Source: Lampropedia puyangensis
GTDB taxonomy: Bacteria; Pseudomonadota; Gammaproteobacteria; Burkholderiales; Burkholderiaceae_C
Direction of reading: 5' to 3'
DNA length: 42,325 bases
NCBI RefSeq assembly: GCF_004833285.1
Contig: NZ_STFG01000027.1
Coordinates: 1-42,325, forward strand
Part shown: positions 9,515 through 17,589 of the stretch, one piece after another
Layout of the letters: each line of letters begins with the position of its first letter
Numbering within the stretch: the stretch's first letter is position 1
The notes under the pieces: generated by a model
What the model was told of the DNA's origin: nothing
The model's input: only the letters and a program-made list of their open reading frames with translations
Database searches by the model: none
Made by a program: the position numbers and the translations under genes

Positions 9515-10543
9515 TTGCTCAACCTCTTTGCCTGCACCCATCCACCGAGCACCACCATCGCCCCCCAACGGCAAAGCCGCAGACGCGCTGTAGGCCTGTT
9601 GGCAGCAGCGGTGTGCATCACCTGGTTGACACCAGCAGCCGCACAAACCGACTGGCCCAACAAACCCATCCGCATGGTTGTGGGCTTTCCAGCCGGTGGC
9701 ACCACGGACGTGATGGCGCGTGTTGCTGCAGCGCCTTTGCGCGATGCCCTAGGCCAGCCCGTCGTGATTGAAAACCGCCCTGGAGCCAGTGGCAATATCG
9801 CTGCCAGCGAAGTCATGCGCGCGCCTGCCGATGGCTATACCTTCATGATCGCCCCCATTTCTGTGCGCACAGCCAACCCCATGCTCTTCAAACCGGCACT
9901 GGATATCGAGCGCGGCATGACCCCGGTGGTCAGCATGGGCTATGCGCAGTTGTATCTGGTCGCACGCAAGGACCTGAAAGCCGACACCCCGCAGCAATTG
10001 CAGGCCCTCGCGCAAGCCAGCCCTGGACAGCTCAGCTATGGCTCTGGCGGAGCTGGCACCCAAATGCATTTGGTAGGGGAACTGTTCAAGCAACAAGCCC
10101 AAGTCGATGTCATCCATGTGCCCTACCGCGGAGCAGCCCCGGCCATGCAGGACATTTTGGGCGGGCAAATCGACTATTACTTCGATCCTGCCTCTGGCTT
10201 TCAACACATCCGCGAGGGCAAGGCCAAGCTTCTGGCAGTGACTGGCACACACCGCTCGAGTTTCTTTCCGGAGGCTCCCACCTTGACAGAAGCGGGAATT
10301 GAAGGCGTCGAGCTGGGCAACTGGTTTGGTGTGTTTGCACCCACCAACACCCCCGCCCCCATCATCCAACGCATGGCTGATGCGGTCAAAACCACCATGG
10401 CTTTGCCTGCGGTTCAAAGAAGTTTTTCTGAACTCGGGGTTGAACCCATCGTGCAAGACACCACAACGTTTTCTGCCACCATCAACGCAGAAGCAGCTGT
10501 ACTCAAACAATTGATCGAAACGCGGGGTATTTCGCTGGAATAA
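9515..10543 (+). CDS. Bug-family tripartite tricarboxylate-type substrate-binding protein (TTG start)
   Basis: A 342-residue periplasmic receptor. A twin-arginine-like SRRRAVGLLAAA segment leads to a cleavage site after PAAA near residue 43. The mature domain shows the Bug signatures KPIRMVVGFPAGGTTDVMAR, VVIENRPGASGNIAA, DGYTFM, VPYRGAAPAMQDILGGQIDYYF and APTNTPAPII. I chose TTG at 9515 because AGGAGACAAAC sits directly upstream; the ATG at 9425 lies inside the NIPSNAP gene with no such site. No TctA/TctB membrane partners are nearby, as is usual for orphan Bug proteins. It is the likely receptor for the substrate of the flavoprotein/NIPSNAP pair. Confidence 0.92.
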   Translation: MLNLFACTHPPSTTIAPQRQSRRRAVGLLAAAVCITWLTPAAAQTDWPNKPIRMVVGFPAGGTTDVMARVAAAPLRDALGQPVVIENRPGASGNIAASEVMRAPADGYTFMIAPISVRTANPMLFKPALDIERGMTPVVSMGYAQLYLVARKDLKADTPQQLQALAQASPGQLSYGSGGAGTQMHLVGELFKQQAQVDVIHVPYRGAAPAMQDILGGQIDYYFDPASGFQHIREGKAKLLAVTGTHRSSFFPEAPTLTEAGIEGVELGNWFGVFAPTNTPAPIIQRMADAVKTTMALPAVQRSFSELGVEPIVQDTTTFSATINAEAAVLKQLIETRGISLE

Positions 10544-10573
10544 AGCGCCCGATCAACCAGGCGAGTTTGGGAC

Positions 10574-10579
10574 TATCAT
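10574..10579 (+). promoter_or_regulatory. possible -10 element of the VIT-family gene
   Basis: TATCAT ends ten bases before the ATG at 10590, and there is no Shine-Dalgarno sequence between them. Transcription from this element would start about three or four bases before the ATG and give a nearly leaderless message. No good -35 is visible, so support is limited. Confidence 0.3.
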
Positions 10580-10589
10580 CTCCAATCAA

Positions 10590-11333
10590 ATGCCCAAACC
10601 CTCGCTCCACCACCCTGACTTTCCTTCCGTCACCCCCAGCAGTGCGCAGCCGCAAAATCTGCGCATGGCCGAGCGCCTGAACTGGCTGCGAGCCGCTGTA
10701 CTCGGTGCCAACGATGGCATTGTCTCCACTGCCGGTTTACTGCTGGGTGTGGCCGGCGCCGATGCCAGTGCTTCTACGCTATTGCTGACCGGTGTCGCCG
10801 GGCTGGTGGCAGGGGCACTCTCAATGGCAGCAGGTGAATATGTTTCGGTCAGCACACAGCGTGATACCGAGATGGCCGCCATCGCGCACGAGCGCCGTGA
10901 ACTGGCCACCATGCCTGAAGCGGAGTTACAGGAACTGGCCCATCTCTTACAAGGCAAAGGCCTCAGCCCTGAGCTGGCCCTTCAGGCCGCCAAAGAGCTG
11001 TCTGCGCACAACGCTCTGGCTGCGCACGCGGAAATTGAACTTGGCCTTAGCGAGCAACGCTATGCCAACCCATGGCAAGCCGCCGCAGCTTCCGCTATCG
11101 CCTTTTCTGCAGGCGCCCTGATACCGCTACTGCCTGCCGTACTGCTTGGCAGCCATGGAATGGCCCCTACCGTGGCCGCCGTGCTGTTGGCGCTGTGCAC
11201 TACAGGTGTAGTTTCGGCCAAGCTGGGGCAAGCGCCAGTAGCAAAAGCCACCCTGCGCAATGTGATGGGTGGTTCGCTGGCCATGGCTGCTACGTATTGG
11301 ATTGGTACAGCAGTTGCTGCTTTCGGAGCTTAG
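10590..11333 (+). CDS. VIT1/CCC1-family iron/manganese transporter
   Basis: A 247-residue inner-membrane protein of the vacuolar iron transporter family, which exports or sequesters Fe2+ and Mn2+. The first membrane region carries GANDGIVSTAGLLLGVAGA and the second AGALSMAAGEYVSVSTQRDTE, both diagnostic. A charged cytoplasmic metal-binding helical domain at about 100-150 (ERRELATMPEAELQELAHLL and onward) is followed by three more hydrophobic segments. The N-terminal 25 residues are polar. It starts 46 bases after the Bug gene but has its own weak -10 element, so it is probably a separate unit. It converges on the porin gene, 86 bases away, with no clear terminator seen between them. Confidence 0.92.
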   Translation: MPKPSLHHPDFPSVTPSSAQPQNLRMAERLNWLRAAVLGANDGIVSTAGLLLGVAGADASASTLLLTGVAGLVAGALSMAAGEYVSVSTQRDTEMAAIAHERRELATMPEAELQELAHLLQGKGLSPELALQAAKELSAHNALAAHAEIELGLSEQRYANPWQAAAASAIAFSAGALIPLLPAVLLGSHGMAPTVAAVLLALCTTGVVSAKLGQAPVAKATLRNVMGGSLAMAATYWIGTAVAAFGA

Positions 11334-11419
11334 AAAATGCGCCCGTTCTCAGTCTTTTAAGGAGAGCAAGAAAAGCACTTCTTCTGCATCATGGCCTGCG
11401 TATGCAATCAATCACTTAC

Positions 11420-12421
11420 TCAGAAGTTATGCACAATGCCCGTGGCAAACGCCTGCTTGTTAGGTGCAACTGTCCGCTTGCCTTCAACCACTGTGCCATT
11501 GAACCAACGCGCTTTATCATTCAACCGGCCAAAATTGGCATACAACCGGGTGCGTTTGGAGAGCGGATAATCAGCAAACAACTCCAGCGTAGTCGCGCCT
11601 TTGTAAGACGCATCGCCACTACTGGTCAAACGCGCCACTTGTGCCCCAACAGTCAAGCTTCCCAATGGCAAAGCAGCACCCAGACCCCAGCCCTTGCCAG
11701 CACTTTTTGTTTCACGCTGCGTGTAAAGAGCACTGATCGCGACCACTCCGAAATCATATTTCGCGCCCAGTGAATAGCCTGTGCGATGGTCGCTCAATGG
11801 ACTCATCTTCCCTTGGACCGTTGCCCCCAGTGTTAAACCACCTGCTTGGTATCTGGTGGCTGCTTGCACAAAAGCTTTATTGGCTGAGGCAGGTCGATTG
11901 TCCTTGAAAACATATGCGATCCGAGCCTCCAACCCAGCCATTTTTGGCAAAGCGTATTGAATCTGGCTGTTTTGCCGAGAGCCACCAAAGCTGCCATTGG
12001 CAGCTAGTCCCACATGCAGCAATGCAGAAGAGCCGTCAGCAGTTCCATTCAGATCAAACACCCCCATGATTCTGTTTTGCGGCGTGGTGGTGCGGCCCAG
12101 CATCACGCTCCCCATGCCACTGCTTAGGCCAACCCATGCTTGCCGGTTCATACCACCAATACCATTGAGCGCACCGGTACCGAGATTAATCGAAGCTGAT
12201 TCAAAGTTGAAATGGGCTTTCCAGCCTGAGCCCAAATCTTCACCGCCACGCATGCCCCAGCGGGACATTCCGTCGAAATTGGTGATCATGCCTTGACCAT
12301 CTTCTTTAAAGCGTTGCCCGACCCCGGCGTCCAGCTCGCCATACAGCGTTACCTGCGCATGGGCGCACGCGCCAGTGATAAGCGCAGCACAAGCGCCGAC
12401 TGTGATGATGTAGTTTTTCAT
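11420..12421 (-). CDS. outer-membrane porin (Gram-negative porin, Omp32-like)
   Basis: A 333-residue trimeric porin. The signal peptide MKNYIITVGACAALITGACAHA is followed at once by QVTLYGELDAGVG, the usual first strand of beta-proteobacterial porins. GMSRWGMRGGEDLGSGWKAHFNFES and the loop-3-region segment with GSVMLGRTTTPQN follow, and the protein ends in aromatic Phe (GIVHNF), the outer-membrane assembly signal. Start chosen at 12421 with AAGGAGACAAGC before it; an earlier ATG would destroy the signal peptide. It lies downstream of the SDR-Bug-Ldh operon on the same strand after a 272-base gap, so it may serve that substrate or be independently expressed. Confidence 0.95.
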   Translation of the reverse strand: MKNYIITVGACAALITGACAHAQVTLYGELDAGVGQRFKEDGQGMITNFDGMSRWGMRGGEDLGSGWKAHFNFESASINLGTGALNGIGGMNRQAWVGLSSGMGSVMLGRTTTPQNRIMGVFDLNGTADGSSALLHVGLAANGSFGGSRQNSQIQYALPKMAGLEARIAYVFKDNRPASANKAFVQAATRYQAGGLTLGATVQGKMSPLSDHRTGYSLGAKYDFGVVAISALYTQRETKSAGKGWGLGAALPLGSLTVGAQVARLTSSGDASYKGATTLELFADYPLSKRTRLYANFGRLNDKARWFNGTVVEGKRTVAPNKQAFATGIVHNF

Positions 12422-12693
12422 GCTTGTCTCCTTTTTAATAAGCACCCCTGCCGCGGCGGCGAGGGCAATATGAGTGCACAGCCACAAGCCACCCCCGGAC
12501 GCACCCGTGCTACGGCGTTGCAACCGCCATCAGCGGCTGGCAGCGCACAGACACGAAACAACATCAAGAGAGCACCATGAAACCAGCGCACTTGCTGTAC
12601 CTGGTGTGTTCTTGCAAGCACACCAGCCAGACTCCACCAACGCAGCGGCTGGGCCCACGCATTGGCGCAGGGCAGCTCAGCCGCAGCGCTTGA
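12422..12693. other. 272-base gap between hypothetical gene and porin
   Basis: Apart from the porin ribosome-binding site at 12426-12433 I see no clear promoter, terminator or repeat here. A 38-codon plus-strand frame at 12577-12693 begins with ATG but has an unconvincing composition and abuts the end of the opposite-strand gene. I do not call it a gene. Confidence 0.4.
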
Positions 12694-13380
12694 TCACGTG
12701 CCTGTAGCCAGGTTCTGGATGCTGTATTCCAGTTGGTACAAGCCTGTTTGCACAGTCGTCTTGGCGCCCAGCGGCGGCCATGTCTGAGCGGCCAAACGGC
12801 TGCTCAGCAGCGTTGTGAGTGCGGCGGCGCTGATGCCCTCGATCAGTACGATGCGTTCAGGCAAAGTAATGACCCGACCGCGTTGGTTGCCCGAGTTGCC
12901 CGAGGTGAGCGACTCATCGTTGACCACATAGTGCACCCCGCACAGGTGTGGCTGCTCAAGCAAGCCAGGCAAGACTTGCTCAACGATGGCACGATCGAAT
13001 GCATCTGCTTTGCCAGGCTCGGCCTCCAGTCGCAGCGTAGCGACAAAGCCACCCATCGCGTGGCCTTGGCTGAACAGCAGCTTGCAAGCACCGCGCGCAT
13101 TGTTGCGAAACGCCGGCAGAACCCGACTAGACCATGGCGTTGGGTTGGTGACCCTTGCCAGATACGCCTGGCTGGCCAACACTTCGGGCGCGCTGACTTC
13201 GTACAAGGTCAGAAACTCCACACTGTCGTCCAGGGCGATGTATCTTCTACCGCGCAGAAAACCCTGAATCCCCAATCGCTCCACCATGTGTTCACGCGGA
13301 TGCCATTCAAAAAAATCATCGCGTGATTCAGGCAGGATGTCGTTCCAAATTGCCACAAGGGCATTGCCAGCAAGAGGCAT
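12694..13380 (-). CDS. hypothetical protein, possible tandem dimeric alpha-beta-barrel fold
   Basis: A 228-residue cytosolic protein I cannot name. The first half contains IWNDILPESRDDFFEWHPREHMVERLG, then GFLRGRRYIAL and EFLTLYEV, a pattern seen in EthD/DUF4286-like alpha-beta barrels. The second half (from about 100) repeats a similar layout with GFVATLRLEAEPGKADAF and HYVVND. The His-rich HPREHM stretch may be catalytic. The ATG has a GGAG six bases upstream. It is the last tightly spaced gene (29-base gap) of the minus-strand catabolic operon beginning at 18423, which suggests an isomerase-, decarboxylase- or monooxygenase-like auxiliary role; this is inference only. Confidence 0.75.
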   Translation of the reverse strand: MPLAGNALVAIWNDILPESRDDFFEWHPREHMVERLGIQGFLRGRRYIALDDSVEFLTLYEVSAPEVLASQAYLARVTNPTPWSSRVLPAFRNNARGACKLLFSQGHAMGGFVATLRLEAEPGKADAFDRAIVEQVLPGLLEQPHLCGVHYVVNDESLTSGNSGNQRGRVITLPERIVLIEGISAAALTTLLSSRLAAQTWPPLGAKTTVQTGLYQLEYSIQNLATGT

Positions 13381-13409
13381 TGCAATCTCCAGTCACTATG
13401 TCTGCGGCG

Positions 13410-14471
13410 TTATGCACGCCAATTGGTAATTACGGGTGGTGCTGACGGCCTGTCAGCGCCCTGGTAAGTGCGTGGTGCGCCAGCTAGCGCATAGGCACGA
13501 TCCATCAAACGCAAGCTGCCGAGTTGATCGCGTGCCGAAGTCCAGAAATTGCCGTGGCCCGCCTGCAGGCAGTCGACAAAATGCTGGATCGAGTCGTTGA
13601 AACAGGCTTGCCGAACCTCGTCCTCGTCATACACCAGGGTTTGCTCTTCGGCCCCAAACAGGCGCAGCACGCCGCCCTCCAACACCAGACTGCAGCGGGT
13701 GCCTGCAATTTCGACACGGTCGGGTGCACGCACGGCATGGCCGGCGGCGGTCATGCTGCCATCGAGTACCACACTGCCCCCTTCGTCCGAGCGCAGCAAC
13801 AACACGGCATTGTCTTCACCGATGAGGTGCTCGCTAACGCGACCGGTGGTGCAGGCAACAACCTCCAGCTCACCAAAGAGCGCACGCGCCACATCCAGCT
13901 CATGTATCAACGACTCGGCAATCAGCACATGCGCCTCGTGCGCCAGAAATGGCTGCCTTGTCAGCGAGGTCACCAAGCCATCTGCGCGGCGCAACATGTT
14001 CGAGCGCCACAAGGCAATGCGCGCCTGCACCACCTGCCCCAAACGCCCTTCATGCAGCCAATGGGCTATTTGCTGGAAGTAGCTGCGGTAGCGCCAATTC
14101 TCATTGACCATGACATGAATGCGTTGCCCAACCCCTGCCAGCAGCGCCTGGGCTTCTTCGTGTGTTGGGCACAAAGGCTTTTCGCACAAAGCATGCACAC
14201 CATGCGCCGCAGCCAGTTCAATCATGCTGGCGTGTGTTTGCCTGGGGGTGATGATGTCGACCGCGTCAAGTTGCTCGTGCTTGAGCATCTGCGCAGAGTC
14301 CTGGTAGCAGGTCTCAATGCCGAACTCTTGCGCGCGCTGCTGGGCCCGTTCGAGCAACGGATCACAAACGGCAACAACGTGCGCACCTTGCACTTGCTGC
14401 CACGCCTGAAAGTGGTTGCCGCTGATCATGCCGCAACCCAAGACGCCAATGCGCAGATTCCGCTCAGGCAT
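13410..14471 (-). CDS. Gfo/Idh/MocA-family oxidoreductase
   Basis: A 353-residue NAD(P)-dependent dehydrogenase. The Rossmann motif LRIGVLGCGMISGNHF starts at residue 6, followed by AVCDPL and the family EKP motif in HALCEKPLC. The C-terminal alpha/beta domain includes ESLIHELDVARALFG, where the His and Asp occupy the usual catalytic positions. Family members oxidise hydroxyl groups of sugars, inositols and cyclic polyols. Start chosen at 14471, with AAGGAG upstream, overlapping the stop of the TIM-barrel gene by eight bases, so the two are translationally coupled. An earlier ATG at 14618 would add 49 residues of antisense-like sequence. The pairing with a TIM-barrel isomerase-like enzyme resembles inositol or sugar-acid catabolic modules. 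Confidence 0.88.
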   Translation of the reverse strand: MPERNLRIGVLGCGMISGNHFQAWQQVQGAHVVAVCDPLLERAQQRAQEFGIETCYQDSAQMLKHEQLDAVDIITPRQTHASMIELAAAHGVHALCEKPLCPTHEEAQALLAGVGQRIHVMVNENWRYRSYFQQIAHWLHEGRLGQVVQARIALWRSNMLRRADGLVTSLTRQPFLAHEAHVLIAESLIHELDVARALFGELEVVACTTGRVSEHLIGEDNAVLLLRSDEGGSVVLDGSMTAAGHAVRAPDRVEIAGTRCSLVLEGGVLRLFGAEEQTLVYDEDEVRQACFNDSIQHFVDCLQAGHGNFWTSARDQLGSLRLMDRAYALAGAPRTYQGADRPSAPPVITNWRA

Positions 14472-15312
14472 GCGCTGCTCCTTGCTCTGCGCGTGCGCGC
14501 TTGCGCTCGGCATAGGCCGACATGAAGCGCTGCGCATCTTCACTGGCCGCCAGTGCTTTCTCGTGTGGGGTGGCCTGTGCCAAATCAGCCCTTGCGACTT
14601 CGTACTCAATCTCCACACCTAGCGGCAGCGCATCAAGGAAGGCATCCAAAGGCAACTGGCCAGTCCCTGCGGGCAATCGGGCGGTGCGGGCCTCATGCAT
14701 CAGGGCCTCATCGCTGCTTTGCGCGGGCGTGGCGCTGGCATCGCAGAGCTGTGCAAACACCACTTGTTCTGGCCTCAAGGTCTGCAGGTCGGCAGGCACG
14801 CCGCCTGAACGCGCCAGATGCAAGGCATCCAAAAGCAGGCCCGCCGGCGCTCCACAGCCATTGATGATCTCCAGCGCCTGGGCCAGATTGCGCACGGCGC
14901 TGTAGGGCAAGAACTCGAGTGCAACACGCATATTGGCTGCTGCGGCGGCCTCGGTATAGCGCGCCAGACGATCGCCAAAACGTTGCCAATCGGGGTCAAA
15001 ACCATTGACCACCATGATGCTCGCGCCCAGTTCGTGACCGGTTTCAATGGCCGGGGCCAATTGCTCCCAGTCCACATCAGGATAAAACTGGTAAGCCGAA
15101 ATATTGGAAATGGCCACACCATCTTGCGCCGCACGATGGCGCAAAGTTTGGATCATGGTGGGCTGGCCGATGACCGGCGTCGGATACGGATCACCTGGAC
15201 GGCGGCCACAAATACGAATGCCAACACGACCAAAGCCAGCAAAACAGGCAGCATCAATGGTCTCCAACGGTGTGGCACTGATCGTCAAATGGGCAAGGGT
15301 GAGAGATTTCAC
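14464..15312 (-). CDS. sugar phosphate isomerase/epimerase-like TIM-barrel protein
   Basis: A 282-residue member of the AP-endonuclease-2/xylose-isomerase-like TIM-barrel superfamily. Candidate metal ligands are Glu133 (VALEFLPY), Asp162 and His165 (LLLDALHL), and Glu235 or Glu237 (VEIEYE); GTGQLPLDAFL near 216-226 is the usual penultimate-strand motif. The superfamily includes hydroxypyruvate isomerase, IolE, sugar epimerases and 3-dehydroshikimate dehydratases of the AsbF/QuiC type that make protocatechuate. The last is attractive beside a protocatechuate locus but is not proven by any residue I can see. It overlaps the Gfo/Idh/MocA gene downstream and follows the Ldh-type gene after 39 bases. 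Confidence 0.85.
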   Translation of the reverse strand: MKSLTLAHLTISATPLETIDAACFAGFGRVGIRICGRRPGDPYPTPVIGQPTMIQTLRHRAAQDGVAISNISAYQFYPDVDWEQLAPAIETGHELGASIMVVNGFDPDWQRFGDRLARYTEAAAAANMRVALEFLPYSAVRNLAQALEIINGCGAPAGLLLDALHLARSGGVPADLQTLRPEQVVFAQLCDASATPAQSSDEALMHEARTARLPAGTGQLPLDAFLDALPLGVEIEYEVARADLAQATPHEKALAASEDAQRFMSAYAERKRARAEQGAAHA

Positions 15313-15351
15313 GGCAAATATTCCACAGGTAGGGGGAGTAAAAGAGAAGGC

Positions 15352-16428
15352 TTATGCAGGCACGACATCAGGCCAAGGCACCTGCAAGCTCGCCGCCAGA
15401 GCACGCAAATCTGCCACCACGCTGGCTGGCAGGCGAATGCCTTCTTGGCGTTGTTGTTGCTGTGTTTTCCAGGCGCGCTCGCCGGGCACCAGAATCTCCG
15501 GCACGCCAGGCACCAGCGGGGTGGCCTTGAGCATGTCGACAATCGTGTCCACACGTTCTTTGAAAACCGCGACATCAACCAGGCGAGAGATATCAATGGC
15601 CAGATGGATATGGCCATTGCCAATGTTCTGACTGGTTTCCTTGAACCAGGCCGGAATTTCGCTCAAAATGCGTGAGCCAGTCAAAGCCCCGCACAAGATC
15701 TCACCAAAAACGGCCAGCCCATAACCCTTGTAGCCCAACGGCAGCAGCGCCCCGCCCGTAGTCAACTCTTGCGGGTCAGTGGTGTCGTGGCCACTTTGGG
15801 TCACCACCCAGCCCGCCGGAATCGCCTCGCCTTTCTTGGCGGCCAAACGCACCTTGCCGCCAGCAGCCACACTCAGCGCCATGTCCAAAACGATCGGCCC
15901 ATGGCGGCCACTTGGGGCCGCAAAAGCAATCGGGTTGTTGCCAATCGTGTTGCTTCGTCCACCCCATGGGGCCATGCCAGGAAAACCATTGGTCCAGGTC
16001 AGAGTCACCATGTTGTGGGCCAGCCCCATCATGGCGTAGTGTGCGCAAGCGCCAATGAAGTCGCTGTTGTTCACTGCCACCAACGCTACGCCTTGCGTTT
16101 TGGCTTTGCTTATGGCCAATTGCATGGCCTGTGTTGCAGCCACAGCGCCCAAAGCCGCATCTCCATCGAGCAAGGCTGAGGCTGGCGCATCTTTGAGCAG
16201 TTGAATCTCGGCCTGCGCTTTAGCACCACCGTCTCGCAACCGAGCAATCAAGAATGGCAAGCGGATCACGCCATGCGAATGCGTCCCTCGCAGATCACTA
16301 TCGACCAGACTATTGGCCACCACCTGTGCCGCCTGGGGTGCCAAGCCGGCTTGCTCAAAACAGGATGCAACCAACTGCCGCAATGCTTCGCAAGGAACCC
16401 GCAAAGCCTCTTTGAATGACGCACTCAT
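15352..16428 (-). CDS. Ldh-family (malate/L-lactate/ureidoglycolate) NAD(P)H dehydrogenase
   Basis: A 358-residue type-2 malate/lactate dehydrogenase fold. The conserved SDLRGTHSHGVIRLP carries the catalytic-region His near residue 50. AVNNSDFIGACAHYA, GNNPIAFAAP, PIVLDMALSVAAGGKV and LPLGYKGYGLAVFGEIL are all family signatures. Substrates in the family are 2-hydroxy acids, including malate, ureidoglycolate, 2,3-diketo-L-gulonate and sulfolactate. Three consecutive start codons (GTG 16434, ATG 16431, ATG 16428) are possible; GGAG is best spaced for 16428. It starts 18 bases after the Bug gene and belongs to the same operon, which implies that a 2-hydroxy or 2-keto acid occurs in the pathway. 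Confidence 0.92.
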   Translation of the reverse strand: MSASFKEALRVPCEALRQLVASCFEQAGLAPQAAQVVANSLVDSDLRGTHSHGVIRLPFLIARLRDGGAKAQAEIQLLKDAPASALLDGDAALGAVAATQAMQLAISKAKTQGVALVAVNNSDFIGACAHYAMMGLAHNMVTLTWTNGFPGMAPWGGRSNTIGNNPIAFAAPSGRHGPIVLDMALSVAAGGKVRLAAKKGEAIPAGWVVTQSGHDTTDPQELTTGGALLPLGYKGYGLAVFGEILCGALTGSRILSEIPAWFKETSQNIGNGHIHLAIDISRLVDVAVFKERVDTIVDMLKATPLVPGVPEILVPGERAWKTQQQQRQEGIRLPASVVADLRALAASLQVPWPDVVPA

Positions 16429-16446
16429 CATCACGCTCCGCTTCTT

Positions 16447-17457
16447 TTATTTGGCTAGCATATTGGCCGACTTGGCGACCTCGCCAAAGTCCACATAGTC
16501 TTTCTCAATACGCGCACGGAACGACTCCGGGCTATCGCCAACCGCCCGCACAGACATGGTTCTCAAGCCTTCTTGCACTTCAGGGCGCTGCAAGGCCTCA
16601 ACCACTGCCGCATTGATTTTTCGAATGATGGGCTCAGGCGTACCTTTTGGGGCATGCAGGCCAAACCAGTTGCTGGCCGCTTCCAGCTCTGGCATGCCGA
16701 GTTCCCGAACCGTTGGTACATCCGGCATCTTCGGGTTGCGCTCCCGACCAAAAATCAGCACCGGGCGCAGCTTGCCGTCTTTGATATAGCCTTCCACTAC
16801 CGGCGGGGCATTCAGGCTCATCTGCACACGGTTGGCCAGAAAGTCAGGCATCAAGTCGCTGCCACCCTTGTATTGCACGGCGTCAATATCAGCCCCAGAA
16901 AGGCTGCGTAGGTATTCCAAGTACAAATGCATATTGCCGCCAACGCCTGCACTTCCATAAAACAGCGTGCCTGGTTTTTCCTTGGAAAGCGCGACAAACT
17001 CCTGGAATGTTTTGGCTGGCACAGCCGGGTGAATACTGACGATTTGATCGCCCTCACCAGTCATCGTGATGTGCTCCAAATCAGTCACCGGATTGATCGA
17101 CATGGTCGTCGTATGTGGCAGCACAACAATGTTGCCGACACCGGATGCAAGCAAGGTGTAGCCATCTGGTTTGGCTCCTGCCACATGCGCGGTGGCAATG
17201 CTGCCTGCGGCACCAGCGCGGTTTTCCACCACCACAGACTGCCCCAGAATTTCACCCAGTGGCTGTGACAGCAAGCGCGGCAGGCCATCGGTCAAGCCTC
17301 CGGCGGCAAAGCCCACCACGATTTTGATGGGGCGATTGGGATAGTCTTGCGCCAGCGCCAAAGGCGCAAGACTAGCGGCCGCCAGGCCCACACCCAGTGC
17401 TACCACGGTGCGTCGCAGTAGCGGCAAGCCGCCAGCAATAGAAGTCTTTCTTTTCAC
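16447..17457 (-). CDS. Bug-family substrate-binding protein (GTG start)
   Basis: A 336-residue periplasmic receptor. The signal peptide has RRTVVALGVGLAAASLAPLALA with cleavage near residue 36. DYPNRPIKIVVGFAAGGLTDGLPR, VVVENRAGAAGSIA, DGYTLL, QYKGGSDLMPDFLANRVQMSL and APKGTPEPIIRKI are standard Bug motifs. The start is GTG, set by ACAGGAGACAACC directly upstream. The 132-base gap before it holds a small hairpin with TGCCTG and CAGGCA arms at 17507-17524. No TctAB partners are in the window. Its place between an SDR and a dehydrogenase suggests that it imports the carboxylate consumed by this operon. Confidence 0.93.
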   Translation of the reverse strand: MKRKTSIAGGLPLLRRTVVALGVGLAAASLAPLALAQDYPNRPIKIVVGFAAGGLTDGLPRLLSQPLGEILGQSVVVENRAGAAGSIATAHVAGAKPDGYTLLASGVGNIVVLPHTTTMSINPVTDLEHITMTGEGDQIVSIHPAVPAKTFQEFVALSKEKPGTLFYGSAGVGGNMHLYLEYLRSLSGADIDAVQYKGGSDLMPDFLANRVQMSLNAPPVVEGYIKDGKLRPVLIFGRERNPKMPDVPTVRELGMPELEAASNWFGLHAPKGTPEPIIRKINAAVVEALQRPEVQEGLRTMSVRAVGDSPESFRARIEKDYVDFGEVAKSANMLAK

Positions 17458-17589
17458 GGTTGTCTCCTGTTGTATTTAATTGGAACGGAAAATCTCAAGC
17501 TGCCCTTGCCTGCATAGACAGGCACCCAACTTCCAGCTCGCACACGCCCCCACCAGATGGCTAGTACCAGCTGAGATGGTTTGACTTTG

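Noticed and set aside
12577-12693. 38-codon plus-strand ORF between porin and hypothetical gene
   Set aside because: It abuts the opposite gene end, has biased composition with no domain, and its ribosome-binding site is weak.
13524-14525. Open plus-strand frame opposite the Gfo/Idh/MocA gene
   Set aside because: Composition shadow of the real gene, with no motif or start signal.
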